A stretch of DNA of 64,000 nt from Roseiarcus sp963765375 (GCA_963765375.1 CAVXVZ010000003.1:1054001-1118000), one strand, 5' to 3'; shown: positions 46,347 to 55,687, counted from the first letter of the stretch. Translations and numbers: made by a program. The notes: generated by a model not told the origin, from the letters alone.

Positions 46347-47165
46347 ATGAACGTCCAGGCCAAGGAGACCAAAGCGCCGGCCGATCCGGCGACGGCGATG
46401 GGGAAATTGCCAATGCCGCCGAAATTCGCCAACGTCGCGGACGAACGGCTGCACCGCAAGCAAAGGCTCGCCGCGGGCTTTCGATTGTTCTCGAAATTCG
46501 GCTTCGACGAGGGGGTCGCGGGCCACATCACCGCGCGCGATCCCGAGTTTCCGGGCACCTTCTGGGTCAATCCCTTCGGCGTCCATTTCAGCCTTATCAA
46601 GGTCTCGAACCTCATCCGCTGCGATCATAAGGGCAATGTCGTCGAGGGCGATTATCCGGTCAACACGGCGGCCTTCGTCATCCATTCGCGCGTCCACGCC
46701 GCCCGGCCGGACGCGATCGCCGCCGCCCATTCCCATTCGACCTACGGGCGGGCGTTCTCGACGCTCGGGCGCCCGCTTGCGCCGATCACCCAGGACGTCT
46801 GCGCCTTCTACAACGACCACGCGGTCTATGAGGACTTCGGCGGCGTCGTGGTCGACTTGGACGAGGGCCAGCGGATCGCCGAGGCGATCGGCAAGCACAA
46901 AGCCGCCATCCTGCAGAGCCACGGCCTCATCACGGTCGGGGGGACGGTCGATGAGGCGGTGTGGTGGTTCATCACGATGGAGCGCTCGTGCCAGGTGCAA
47001 CTCATTGCCGAGGCGGCGCTGAAAGAGGGCGAAAGCCTCAAGATGATCTCGCCCGAAGCCGCGACGCAGGCCAGCAAGATCACCGGCAGCGCTTTCGCCG
47101 GCTGGTTCCAGTTCCAGCCGCTCTATGCGCGGATCGTCAAGGAGCAGCCGGACTTGCTCGAGTGA
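46347..47165 (+). CDS. class II aldolase/adducin family protein
   Basis: 272 residues from ATG 46347, with AGGGAGGA upstream. The metal-binding His residues of the family are visible: GVAGHITARD, AAAHSHSTYGRAFS (two His) and LQSHGLITVGGTVDEAVW. It should be a zinc-dependent aldolase or decarboxylase-like enzyme; the subgroup with the N-terminal PPKFANVADERLHRKQRLAAGFRLFSKFGFDEG is widespread but without proven substrate. It is 28 bases before a small exported protein. Confidence 0.88.
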   Translation: MNVQAKETKAPADPATAMGKLPMPPKFANVADERLHRKQRLAAGFRLFSKFGFDEGVAGHITARDPEFPGTFWVNPFGVHFSLIKVSNLIRCDHKGNVVEGDYPVNTAAFVIHSRVHAARPDAIAAAHSHSTYGRAFSTLGRPLAPITQDVCAFYNDHAVYEDFGGVVVDLDEGQRIAEAIGKHKAAILQSHGLITVGGTVDEAVWWFITMERSCQVQLIAEAALKEGESLKMISPEAATQASKITGSAFAGWFQFQPLYARIVKEQPDLLE

Positions 47166-47193
47166 TGCTCCGCTGCTCGCGGAGGAGTGTCTG

Positions 47194-47424
47194 GTGGCCA
47201 ATCCGCCGAGCGGCTTTCGGCTTGTCCTTGTTTGTTCGCTTGCCTCGGCGGCCGTTCAGCCTGCGTCCGCGCGCGGGGGAGGCGGTCCGCCGGTGTGGAC
47301 GATGACCTTGAATTACTGCCGGGAGATGGTGGTCAACAAAGGCATCACCGACGTCACGCGATTCCAGCAGGAAGTGGCAAAATGCGTGGCCAACCCGGTG
47401 ACCTACCCGCCCGCCTACAAGTAG
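47194..47424 (+). CDS. small exported protein
   Basis: 76 residues from GTG 47194, with GGAGGAG six bases before it. Signal peptide LVLVCSLASAAVQPASA, then a short mature peptide with TMTLNYCREMVVNKGITD and KCVANP; the two cysteines could pair. I do not recognise the family. It may be cotranscribed with the aldolase. Confidence 0.55.
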   Translation: MANPPSGFRLVLVCSLASAAVQPASARGGGGPPVWTMTLNYCREMVVNKGITDVTRFQQEVAKCVANPVTYPPAYK

Positions 47425-47433
47425 GAACTGTCG

Positions 47434-48879
47434 CTATTCCGCCGCGGCGGGCTGGGCTTCCGCTGGCGCCGGGAGCTTGCCCGAGACGGCCGCGCCTGCG
47501 TCCGGCTTGAGTGTGGCGAAAACGAAGACGGACAGGCTCGAGATGATCGCCACCAGGACGAAGGAAAGCGATAGGTCGCGCGCCTGAAGCTCGGGATCGC
47601 CGAAGCCGAGTTGGATTGTCTGGACGCAGATCGCCGCGACCGCGACCCCGACCGCCCCCGACATCTGCTGCGAGACGCTGGCGAAGCTGGTGGCGCGGCT
47701 CATCCGCGGCTGCTCGATGTCGGCGTAGCTGATGGCGTTGAGCGCGGTGAATTCGAGCGAGCGGAAGAAGCCGCCGGTCAGCAGCGTCAAAAGCAACATC
47801 CAGTGCGGCGTTGTCGGCGTGAAGAGGGCGCAGGCGGCGAGAAAGGCGCCGGAGATCAGGCCGTTGACGATCAGCGTGCGCCGGAAGCCGAACCAGCGGA
47901 GCGCGGTCGATGCGGTGAATTTCATCAAGAGCGCGCCGGCTGCGGTGGCGAAGGTGAGCGAGCCCGATTCGAACGGGGTGAGCCCAAAGCCGATCTGCAA
48001 CAGGAGCGGCAGCAGGAACGGCATCGCCCCGATGCCGATACGGAAAATGAGCCCGCCGCCGACGCCGGCGAAGAAGGTCGGGATCCTGAGGAGTTTCAGA
48101 TCGAGGATCGCGTCCTCGTTGTCTTCGGCGTGGCGGACGTAGGACGCGAGCGCGAGCGCCCCAACCCCGACCATCGCCACGACCAGCCACGCAGGCGCGA
48201 TGCCTCGCCCGATCACGCTAATGCCCGAGATGAGGCTGAGCAGGCCGACGCCCGACAGCACGAATCCCTTGAAGTCGAACCGCGGCACCGCCTCCTCGCG
48301 CAGGTTGTGGATGAACTTGAGCGACAGCAGGATGCCGAGGATGCCGATCGGCACATTGATCCAGAAAATCCAGCGCCAGTGGAAATAGGTGGTGATGAAG
48401 CCGCCGAGCGGCGGACCGGCGACCGGGCCGAGGAGCGCCGGCACGGTGAGGTAGGCCATCGCGCTGACGAGTTCGCTCTTTTGCACGCTGCGCAAGAGCA
48501 CGAGGCGCCCAACCGGCACCATCATCGCTCCGCCGAGCCCCTGGAACACGCGCGCGGCGATCAGGGTCGAGAGCGAGGACGAGGCGCCGCACAGGATCGA
48601 GCCGAGCGTGAAGACGACGATCGCGCTGCAGAACACGGTGCGGGCGCCGAACCGGTCGGCGACCCAGCCAGAGGCCGGAATGAACACCGCGAGCGTCAGC
48701 ATGTAGGAGGTCAGCGCCAGCTTGAGGACGATCGGGTCCTGGTGCAAATCGCGCGCGATCGCCGGCAGCGAGGTCGAGATGACGGTTCCGTCCATGTTCT
48801 CCATGAACAGCGCGGTCGCAATGATGAGGGCGGTGAGAAGGGTGGAGCGCATGGACGGCTTTCGGGTCGGGGCCTTCAT
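47434..48879 (-). CDS. MFS drug:H+ antiporter, DHA2 family
   Basis: 481 residues from ATG 48879, with about 14 hydrophobic helices. Motif A-like GWVADRFGARTVF follows TM2; motif C region is LLGPVAGPPLGGFITTYFHWRWIFWINVPIGI, characteristic of DHA2 (EmrB/QacA) transporters. TM1 has the motif D1-like ALFMENMDGTVISTSLPAIA. Exports drugs or metabolites in exchange for protons. No membrane-fusion partner (EmrA) nearby. The first 37 in-frame residues before 48879 are not family-like. Confidence 0.9.
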   Translation of the reverse strand: MKAPTRKPSMRSTLLTALIIATALFMENMDGTVISTSLPAIARDLHQDPIVLKLALTSYMLTLAVFIPASGWVADRFGARTVFCSAIVVFTLGSILCGASSSLSTLIAARVFQGLGGAMMVPVGRLVLLRSVQKSELVSAMAYLTVPALLGPVAGPPLGGFITTYFHWRWIFWINVPIGILGILLSLKFIHNLREEAVPRFDFKGFVLSGVGLLSLISGISVIGRGIAPAWLVVAMVGVGALALASYVRHAEDNEDAILDLKLLRIPTFFAGVGGGLIFRIGIGAMPFLLPLLLQIGFGLTPFESGSLTFATAAGALLMKFTASTALRWFGFRRTLIVNGLISGAFLAACALFTPTTPHWMLLLTLLTGGFFRSLEFTALNAISYADIEQPRMSRATSFASVSQQMSGAVGVAVAAICVQTIQLGFGDPELQARDLSLSFVLVAIISSLSVFVFATLKPDAGAAVSGKLPAPAEAQPAAAE

Positions 48880-49042
48880 GGCGCCGGGCGCCGTGACCGC
48901 AAGGCGCGGCGTGGGACCCGCGGTCACAATGGGTTGAAGGCGGAACGGGTTCCCTCTCCCCTTGCAGAAGAGGATTCGGCCGCCCTTCATGCGGCCGCGC
49001 GCGCCGCGCGGCGCTCCTTCTCCCGCAAGGCGATATCGGGCG

Positions 49043-49441
49043 TCAGCCGCCGAAGACCACCTTGTTCATGATCCGTCCAGGCGCAAGCGTGAACAGCCCG
49101 GTGACAATGAGGGCCAGCGCGAATATCCAGATCATCGCCTGGCGATGGCTGCGCACGTCGTGCTGGCGCGCGCGCCAGACCGCAACCGGAACAACCGCCA
49201 GCGTGAACAGCGACAGAAGATGGATCGGGCTCCACGGTCCCCACATCCGGATCGTATGGATGAAGAGCGAGGTTCCCGCGACCAGCATCATCAGCGTCGC
49301 CCAGGCCCAGCCGACCGTCCGGTGCGGCAGCGTTCCCTTGGGAGCGAGGAACTGGACCGCGCCGAGACCAATTGCGGCGAAGGCGAAGGCGGCGTGAAAC
49401 CGGATGACCGGCGCAGCGTCCAGCAGCGGGGCGAGCGTCAT
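49043..49441 (-). CDS. membrane protein, DUF2306 family
   Basis: 132 residues, four membrane helices. Conserved family features: FHAAFAFAAIGLGAVQFLAPKGTLPHRTVGWAW, and SHRQAMIWIFALALIVTGLFTLAPGRIMNKVVFG. His residues in helices 1-2 and 4 could bind heme or metal. Function unknown. Confidence 0.82.
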   Translation of the reverse strand: MTLAPLLDAAPVIRFHAAFAFAAIGLGAVQFLAPKGTLPHRTVGWAWATLMMLVAGTSLFIHTIRMWGPWSPIHLLSLFTLAVVPVAVWRARQHDVRSHRQAMIWIFALALIVTGLFTLAPGRIMNKVVFGG

Positions 49442-49508
49442 GACCGAACCCTCCGGGCCATCGCTCGCTTCGTCAAGTGTGCGGTGGGCGTCCGAGGGCG
49501 ACCGGCCC

Positions 49509-49865
49509 CTACGGCTTCAGCATGCGATCGACCTCGTTCAGCGCCCTGTCGCCGGCGGCGCTGTCGCCCTTGTCGTCGGCGTCGCGCGCGGCGTCCAGCT
49601 TTTCGGTGATCGCCTCGACCTGGGCCGATGACAGGTCGCCGGCCTTCTGTTCCGCGCTCGCGACGGTCCCCGGGGTCGGCTGCCGGTGCATGGTCGCGAA
49701 CGTCGATTGGGCGGCCGGCTTCCCGTTCGAAGCGGCGGCGTCCAGGATTTTTTCGACCGCGAGGTCGGCCTGATAGATCCGGTCCGTGCACGGTCCGGCA
49801 TGGGCCGGCGCGGCGATGAGAGCGAGCGCCGTCGCCGCCGGCGCCACTGCGGTTCGAACGATCAC
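49509..49865 (-). CDS. small exported helical protein
   Basis: 118 residues. Signal peptide ends near APAHA; two cysteines would not both remain, only one (PCTDRIYQADLAVEK). The mature part is helical and rich in Ala, Asp and Lys (SSAQVEAITEKLDAARDADDKGD). Preceded by a ribosome-binding AAGGAGG. No known family. Confidence 0.6.
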   Translation of the reverse strand: MIVRTAVAPAATALALIAAPAHAGPCTDRIYQADLAVEKILDAAASNGKPAAQSTFATMHRQPTPGTVASAEQKAGDLSSAQVEAITEKLDAARDADDKGDSAAGDRALNEVDRMLKP

Positions 49866-49984
49866 TTCATCCTCCTTGGCTCGAGGCGGCGCGATCGAGC
49901 GCGCCGATCCTGATCAAAACGCGGGCGGCGGCGAAGCCGATCCGCGGCTGAGGGTCAAATCTTCGTGCGGCGACGCCCGCCCCC

Positions 49985-50998
49985 TCAGCGCGGAGCCTCG
50001 CGCTCCCCATGCGACTCGAGGAGCGCGTTGAGGCGCTTGCGCATCAGCATCCCGGGCCGGTCCGACGGCATATGCATCTCGAGTTTGCGGCCCATGTCGA
50101 CGATGGCGTCCGGATCGGTCAATTCGAGAATGTCGCGGTCCTCCTCGATGATCGCCTTGTCCCAAGCGATAAGCTCTGCCGTCGAGCAATCCTCCTCGCG
50201 GTCGTTGCGGTAGAGGATCTGGATGAGCTGGATCGAGCCGTCGTCGACCGGGGTCGCCGAATTGAAGATGACGTGTCTGAGGCCGGAGGGATATTCCATG
50301 TCCATGGTGCGGCAGAACGGCATGAACCAGGCGTTGCGCATCTTGCGCTTCGTCCACGGCTCGCTCGCGCCGGTGATCCGCGCCGCCTGCGGCGGATTTC
50401 GCACCGGCACGATCGTTTCGGCGACGAAACCATAGTGGGTTTCGGTCAGCTCGTACTTCTCCGGCTTCGGCTGGTCGATGTCGCCGAACGTGGCCTTGTG
50501 GACGAAGGCGAAATGGGCGTTGTCGAACGAGTTCTCCATCATTCGCAAGGCCGAGCATCGCCACGTCTCGTCGAACTGGTGGATGCGGCGGAACGTGAGG
50601 TCGTCTTCGTAAGGCAGGTCGGGAATGTCCTCGATCGGCTCGCCGAGGCAGACCCAGACATAGCCATAGCGCGTCCTGGCGTGGAAGGATCTGGCGCGCG
50701 CGTCCGGAACCGCCTGCTCGAACGGGAACTGCGGGATGTTCACCACCTTGCCCGAGCCGTCGTATTCCCAGCCGTGATAGCCGCAGACGATATGGCCGTT
50801 CCGGATCCATCCTTTGGACAGTTTGGCGGTCCGGTGGCAGCAGCGGTCCTCGAGCGCAGCCGGCTCCCCGGCCGCGTCGAGAAAGAGAACGAAGTCCTGG
50901 CCGAGAATGCGAAAGGGCTTCGGCCCCTCATCGAGCTTCGCGATCGGCAAGGCCGCGTACCAAAAGTTGCGCAGGACCGGTTGGCGGGTGTTGAGCAT
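49985..50998 (-). CDS. Rieske non-heme iron oxygenase (ring-hydroxylating/demethylase type)
   Basis: 337 residues from ATG 50998. The Rieske [2Fe-2S] ligands are Cys53, His55, Cys72 and His75 (RCCHR..CGYHGW). The mononuclear iron site has N156-x2-D159-x2-H162-x4-H167 (ENSFDNAHFAFVH). The N-terminus (LRNFWYAALPIAKL) is of the vanillate O-demethylase/PobA group. It would hydroxylate or demethylate an aromatic or hydrophobic acid with electrons from a reductase; no reductase gene is in the window. Upstream in-frame residues (to 51169) do not fit the family. Confidence 0.9.
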   Translation of the reverse strand: MLNTRQPVLRNFWYAALPIAKLDEGPKPFRILGQDFVLFLDAAGEPAALEDRCCHRTAKLSKGWIRNGHIVCGYHGWEYDGSGKVVNIPQFPFEQAVPDARARSFHARTRYGYVWVCLGEPIEDIPDLPYEDDLTFRRIHQFDETWRCSALRMMENSFDNAHFAFVHKATFGDIDQPKPEKYELTETHYGFVAETIVPVRNPPQAARITGASEPWTKRKMRNAWFMPFCRTMDMEYPSGLRHVIFNSATPVDDGSIQLIQILYRNDREEDCSTAELIAWDKAIIEEDRDILELTDPDAIVDMGRKLEMHMPSDRPGMLMRKRLNALLESHGEREAPR

Positions 50999-51191
50999 CG
51001 ACGGCTTTCCTAAGGTGAAATGCTGCGGCAGGCGCGTCGGCCGCGACGCAAGAAGCGCGCCGCGCCGGCATGCGACGGTCGTCGCGGCGCAACCAGACGA
51101 TCCTGGCGCGAAGCGGCTTGAAACCGGCCGGCCGCGCGTGGCAGAATATTCGTGTCGCAAGCACGACAATCCGCCCTAACGAGATCATGGG

Positions 51192-51497
51192 ATGAGCAAG
51201 ATCGCCACCAAACGGCAGGTCAAGACCGAACCTCGCGTCGATCGTCCTCGCCTGCACAAGGTCATATTGTTCAATGACGACTATACCCCCCGCGATTTCG
51301 TGGTCGGAGTGCTGAAGGGGGTGTTCCGTCTCAACGAAACCCAGGCGCTCAACGTGATGATGACCGCCCATCGCAAGGGCGTCTGCGTCGTGGCCGTGTT
51401 CGCGCAGGACATCGCGGAGACCAAGGCCGCCCGCGGCACCGAGGCCGGCGCGGCGAAGGGCTATCCGCTGCGCTTTGGAACGGAGCCCGAGGAGTAG
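51192..51497 (+). CDS. clpS: ATP-dependent Clp protease adaptor ClpS
   Basis: 101 residues. Core motifs LHKVILFNDDYTPRDFVVGVL and NVMMTAHRKGVCVVAVF form the N-degron pocket, including the Asn-Asp pair of NDDYTP. It delivers N-end-rule substrates to ClpAP. No clpA follows; the next gene is an aldo/keto reductase 42 bases later. Likely one of the two clpS copies usual in alphaproteobacteria. Confidence 0.94.
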   Translation: MSKIATKRQVKTEPRVDRPRLHKVILFNDDYTPRDFVVGVLKGVFRLNETQALNVMMTAHRKGVCVVAVFAQDIAETKAARGTEAGAAKGYPLRFGTEPEE

Positions 51498-51539
51498 CGC
51501 CCTCGGTTCGCGCATTTTGGAATTGGAAGGGCTTGAGGC

Positions 51540-52574
51540 ATGAGCGGCGCTGTTCTCCCGCCCCTGAAGACGCGCAAGCTCGGCCGAACGAAGGTGAGCG
51601 TGACCGAGCTCGGTCTTGGCACCGCGCCGCTCGGCGAGCTCTTCGATCGCATTGACGACAACGAGGCCGGGGGGCTCGTCGCGGCCGTGTGGGAGGGCGG
51701 CGTGCGCTATTTCGACACCTCTCCCTGGTATGGACGAGGGCTTGCCGAACACACGCTCGGCCGAGCGCTCTATCGCAAGCCGCGCGGCGACTACGTCATA
51801 TCGACCAAGATCGGCCGCGTCCTGCGCCGGCCGCTGGGGCCAAACGCCATCAAGGACCAATGGCTGGGCGGACTCGAGTTCCAAACCGTGTTCAACTACG
51901 GCTACGACGGCGTGATGCGCTCGTTCGAGGACAGCCTCCAGAGACTCGGAATCAATCGGGTCGACGTCCTCTTGATTCACGATCTCGATCCCTGGGACCA
52001 CAATCCGGCTGCGCTCAACGCCTATTTCGGTGACCTCAAGACGGGCGGGTGGCGGGCGCTTGCGGAATTGCGCGAGGCCGGGGCGATCGGCGGGATCGGG
52101 GCGGGCTTCAACTCCCTCGGCAGCATCCCGCGCTTCCTCGACCTCTTCGACATCGATTTCTTCCTTTTGGCGATGCGCTACACGCTGCTCGAGCAGGAGG
52201 TGCTCGAGAGCGAGTTCCCTCGCTGCGCCGAACGCGGAGTCGGCATCATCATCGGCGGCGGCTACAATTCCGGGATTCTCGCCACCGGCGCCGTTCCGGG
52301 CGCGATGTACAATTACGAGCCCGCCGGCCCCGCGATCCTTGAGCGGGTGAGCAGGATCGAGCGGGTCTGCGCCCGCCACGCCGTCCCGCTGGCGGCCGCC
52401 GCGCTCCAGTTTCCGCTCGGACACCCTATCGTCGCCTCGATCATCCCCGGCGCGATTTCGCGCGTCCAGGTCGAACGGAACCTCGCCGCCTTCCGCCATC
52501 CCATTCCGCCGGAATTGTGGGCGGAGCTCAAGCATGAGACGCTGATCCGCGCCGACGCGCCGGTTCCGGCCTAG
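51540..52574 (+). CDS. aldo/keto reductase (D-threo-aldose 1-dehydrogenase/pyridoxal dehydrogenase type)
   Basis: 344 residues. TIM-barrel AKR: LGLGTAPLGELFD, RYFDTSPWYGRGLAEHTLG (catalytic Asp and Tyr), VISTKIGR (Lys) and DVLLIHDLDPW (His). This subgroup oxidises sugars such as L-fucose or pyridoxal with NAD(P). The stop TAG is part of the CTAG at which the IS1182-type element is inserted; the insertion does not change the protein. Confidence 0.9.
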   Translation: MSGAVLPPLKTRKLGRTKVSVTELGLGTAPLGELFDRIDDNEAGGLVAAVWEGGVRYFDTSPWYGRGLAEHTLGRALYRKPRGDYVISTKIGRVLRRPLGPNAIKDQWLGGLEFQTVFNYGYDGVMRSFEDSLQRLGINRVDVLLIHDLDPWDHNPAALNAYFGDLKTGGWRALAELREAGAIGGIGAGFNSLGSIPRFLDLFDIDFFLLAMRYTLLEQEVLESEFPRCAERGVGIIIGGGYNSGILATGAVPGAMYNYEPAGPAILERVSRIERVCARHAVPLAAAALQFPLGHPIVASIIPGAISRVQVERNLAAFRHPIPPELWAELKHETLIRADAPVPA

Positions 52575-54150
52575 GAGCCTGTCTGCTTAATCCCGGCGAG
52601 CTGGGATTTGAACCGCTCAAGCCAGTCGGAGAGCCGGATGCAGCAAATTCGCGCATCCGGTTTGATGTAAGGGTGGAAGCTTTGCGGCCATCGTTCGTTG
52701 CACCGTTTCCGAGGTGGCGAAGCTCAGCCGGTTGCGAGTGCGGCAAGGGACGGGGTCCGCCCCTGGGCGAGCTTCAAGATATTGTGGGCGAGGCAGACGA
52801 GGCCCCACTCGTTGGCGACCTTCTCGACGCCGCGCAAGAGAAACTGACGGAAGCCGCGCGCCTGCTTGATCTGTCCGAACACCGGCTCGGGCAGCTGCTT
52901 TCTTAAGCGGTAGGGGCTGGAGTGCCCGCCGGCCTTGATTCTTTCGCGCATGGCGGCGACGCGGGCGCCGCCGCCTTCTCCTTCCCCGGCGTGCTTGGCC
53001 CGCCCCGGCGCGATATAGGCGTCGATCTCGCGTTCCTCCATCGCCGCAAGGTTGGCGTCGGAGCAATAGCCCGCGTCCGCCGACAGTTGCGTCGGCTTCT
53101 TGCCCAGATTGGCTTCGATGGCGTCGGCGATCGGCGCCAATTGATGTTGATCGCTCTGCTTCGCGTCGAGGCCGTGGGCGACGATCACCTGCGCCGTCGC
53201 GTCGACCGCCGCCTGCGCATTGTAGCCCTGGATGAAGCCGTCCTTGGTTTTCATGATGCGGCTTTCGGGATCGGTGAAGTTCTTCTGCGCTTTGGGGTCA
53301 GGCTCTTCGGATGGCGGGGCGGCGGGCTTGCCCGGTTTCTTGCGGCCCTCGGCTTGTCGCCGCTCCTCGGCCTCGGCCTGCGCTTTGGCCTTGGCCGCCG
53401 CGGCCGCTTTCGCCTCGGCCTCCAATTCGGCCTTCGCCGCCCGGATCTTCTCGGCGCGCTTCTTCTTGTCGGCAACCCATTTGGGCAGCTCCTCGCCGCT
53501 CTTGTCGCGGCCGAAGGCTCTGTCTTCCTCGGCGTCCGCAGCCTCGGCTGCGCTCAGCCACCGATCGACCTCGGCCTCGAGCTCCGCCGCACGCTTCTCC
53601 ATGCGCTCGTAGCTCATCGCCTTGTGCTTGGAGGCGTTCGCCTTGATCTTCGTCCCGTCGAGCGCGACATGGCCGAGCTTCACAAATCCCGCCTGTTCGC
53701 ACAGCTTGAGAACTTGCCCGAACAGTCCCGCAAGCGCCTTCAAGTGCCGCTTGCGGAAGTCGGAGACGGTGCGAAAATCCGGCGGATCGAGCCCGACAAT
53801 GCTCATGAAGTCGACCCGTTCGCGCGTCGCCTTGGCGATCCGGCGCGACGAGTAGACGCCGTGACAATAGCCGTACAGCAACAGCGCCGTCATCATCGCC
53901 GGGTCAAACGGCGGCTGCCCGCGCTCGCTCGCATACCCGGATTCGATCTCACCAAGGTCGAGATGCTCGAGCACAAGCGCCAAAATGAAGCGAGCCAGAT
54001 GGTCCTCGCCGACAAAGTCCTGCACGCTCGGCGGCAACAACAGCGGCTGATCGATCGTCCAGGGCCGGAAGGTCTTGCTCATAAGCAAGCAGAATCCGAT
54101 TCGCGCAAACGCCGCCACCAAAATCCGCCATTTCTCGGACAGGCTCCTAG
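52571..54150. mobile_element. IS1182-type insertion sequence
   Basis: About 1.58 kb including its flanks. The ends share GAGCCTGTC (52575-52583 and its complement at 54138-54146), with a looser match further in (12 of 16 bases). A CTAG lies directly outside each end (52571-52574 and 54147-54150) and may be a 4-bp target duplication. It sits between two convergent genes whose stops would be 10-20 bases apart without it. One transposase gene on the minus strand fills the element. Confidence 0.82.
52724..54082 (-). CDS. IS1182-family transposase
   Basis: 452 residues from ATG 54082. N-terminal DUF772 domain (QDFVGEDHLARFILALVLEHLDL, FDPAMMTALLLYGYCHGVYSSRRIA), first catalytic Asp in GHVALDGTKIKANASKH, a long charged coiled-coil insertion (about residues 165-275, very rich in Ala, Glu and Lys), second Asp in LSADAGYCSDANLAAM, and the Glu in PEPVFGQIKQARGFRQFLLRG. 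The frame is intact, so the element may be active. Confidence 0.9.
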   Translation of the reverse strand: MSKTFRPWTIDQPLLLPPSVQDFVGEDHLARFILALVLEHLDLGEIESGYASERGQPPFDPAMMTALLLYGYCHGVYSSRRIAKATRERVDFMSIVGLDPPDFRTVSDFRKRHLKALAGLFGQVLKLCEQAGFVKLGHVALDGTKIKANASKHKAMSYERMEKRAAELEAEVDRWLSAAEAADAEEDRAFGRDKSGEELPKWVADKKKRAEKIRAAKAELEAEAKAAAAAKAKAQAEAEERRQAEGRKKPGKPAAPPSEEPDPKAQKNFTDPESRIMKTKDGFIQGYNAQAAVDATAQVIVAHGLDAKQSDQHQLAPIADAIEANLGKKPTQLSADAGYCSDANLAAMEEREIDAYIAPGRAKHAGEGEGGGARVAAMRERIKAGGHSSPYRLRKQLPEPVFGQIKQARGFRQFLLRGVEKVANEWGLVCLAHNILKLAQGRTPSLAALATG

Positions 54151-54160
54151 GCCGCCGCCT

Positions 54161-55084
54161 TCACTCCACCGCCTTCGCTGGTGGCGTGGCAGCCGCCGCC
54201 TGAGCATGGGCGATGGCGCTCGCGACCGTCGCCATCGCCGGCATGGCGCCGAGCTGCATCGACTCGACCGCAGTCGAGGGCACGATGACGATCGTGGCGT
54301 TGCTGCGTTTCAGGCCCTCGTAGAGCATGTTCATCGCCCGCAAGTGGAAGGCGGTCGGGTTGTCGGCGTAGGTCTTGGCCGCCTCGGCGAATTTTTCCGC
54401 CACCTGCCGCTCGGAATCGCCAAGGATCACCCGCGCCTGGCGCTCGCGCTCGGCCTGGGCCTGCATCGACATTGCATCCTCGAGCGCGGCGGGGATCTGC
54501 ACGTCCTTGACCTCGACCGAGATGACGTTGACGCCCCACGGCTCGGTGCGCGCATCGATGATCCGCTGCAGCTCGGCGCTCAGTTTCTCGCGCCCCTCGA
54601 GCATGTCGGCGAGCATGGTCTTGCCGATCACGTCGCGCAGCGCCGTCTGCGCCGCCCAGTTGATCGCCGACACATAGTCGGCGACGTCGAGCGCCGCCAT
54701 CTTCGGATTGACCACCTTCCAGAACAGGACCGCGTCGACGTCGACCGGCACCGTGTCGCGGGTCATCGTCTTTTCCGCCCTGAACGTGCCGGTGATGACC
54801 CGAATGTCGATCCGGTAGGCGACCGCGTCGAGGATCGGCACGATGAAGAACAGTCCCGGGCCTTCAAGCGAGCGGAACTTGCCGAGCCTCAGCACCACGA
54901 CCCGTTCCCACTGATTGGCGACCTTGACCGCATTGGCGACGATCGAGGCGACGAAGAAGCTCACGACCGCAATCGCAATGCTGGCGCCAACGCTCTGCGG
55001 ATTGAGGCTTGAATAGGCCACAAGCAGGCCGGCGGCGAAAATGATGACGAAGATGAGCCCCGGAAGGGCGTTTCGCTGCGGCAT
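54161..55084 (-). CDS. SPFH/band 7 membrane protein (slipin-like)
   Basis: 307 residues from ATG 55084 with AAGGAGG before it. Two N-terminal hydrophobic helices, then the SPFH domain: VKVANQWERVVVLRLGKFRSLEGPGLFFIVPILD, and TRDTVPVDVDAVLFWKV. The C-terminal part is a helical coiled coil (QAQAERERQARVILGDSERQVAEKFAEAA) and ends Ala/Pro-rich. Stomatin-like slipins organise membrane domains and often pair with an NfeD-type protease, which is not adjacent here. In-frame sequence upstream (to 55285) is not family-like. Confidence 0.9.
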   Translation of the reverse strand: MPQRNALPGLIFVIIFAAGLLVAYSSLNPQSVGASIAIAVVSFFVASIVANAVKVANQWERVVVLRLGKFRSLEGPGLFFIVPILDAVAYRIDIRVITGTFRAEKTMTRDTVPVDVDAVLFWKVVNPKMAALDVADYVSAINWAAQTALRDVIGKTMLADMLEGREKLSAELQRIIDARTEPWGVNVISVEVKDVQIPAALEDAMSMQAQAERERQARVILGDSERQVAEKFAEAAKTYADNPTAFHLRAMNMLYEGLKRSNATIVIVPSTAVESMQLGAMPAMATVASAIAHAQAAAATPPAKAVE

Positions 55085-55342
55085 GCGAGGCCTCCTTGAG
55101 TGAACTCCGCCCCGCAACGGAGCCGCGCCGCTTCCATCGTCGTCGCGTCGCCCCCAAACGATATATGGCTTGTTTTCGCTCCATCGCCAGAGCCGGGCGG
55201 AGGCGATTGAGAACCCGGCCGCGCGCGCCCCGAGGCGAAAAATGTGATCGAAGGCCGGCCGAATCGAGATTGCGCGCGCGATCACGTATCGTTAACAATC
55301 CGTAAAAGGGGTTGAGGCGGGCGCATATCGAGGGCGCTGCGG

Positions 55343-55687
55343 ATGAAACGCCTTTGTTTGACGATTCTATGCCTGGTGAGCGCCGCCGCCTGGACGCAGG
55401 CGTCGGCCAAAGAGCTGTCTGCGAGTCCGCTGAGGTCCGCCCGGCCCCACGTCGCCAGGGCGAAGACCGAGCAGACGAATACGGCGAGCCTCGGCGAGGT
55501 TCAATTCTCGGACCCTTATGCTCCGCCGGAAGGCGCGATGGCCTCAAAGAGAAGCGACCTCGTGAAGAGAAGCGACTTTCCCGTCTATTCGTACCCGACA
55601 CCGAGGGAACCGAAAGGCGGCTTGTCGATCGGCATGGGTAAAGATGGCGGCGGTCACACGACCGGCGGGCTGAGCTGGGGCTTCTAA
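55343..55687 (+). CDS. small exported protein of unknown function
   Basis: 114 residues; signal peptide MKRLCLTILCLVSAAAWTQASA. The mature part is polar, with a Gly-rich C-terminus (GLSIGMGKDGGGHTTGGLSWGF). I see no known domain. It starts 258 bases from the divergent SPFH gene; the gap is not coding and would hold both promoters. Confidence 0.55.
   Translation: MKRLCLTILCLVSAAAWTQASAKELSASPLRSARPHVARAKTEQTNTASLGEVQFSDPYAPPEGAMASKRSDLVKRSDFPVYSYPTPREPKGGLSIGMGKDGGGHTTGGLSWGF

Noticed and set aside
52603..52614. tRNA-like T-loop sequence (GGTTCAAATCCC on the minus strand)
   Set aside because: No acceptor stem or anticodon arm fits around it, and it lies inside the left end of the IS1182-type element.
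52922..55012. 696-codon frame opposite the transposase and SPFH genes
   Set aside because: It runs through an IS end and two real genes of the other strand; composition is that of a GC-rich shadow.
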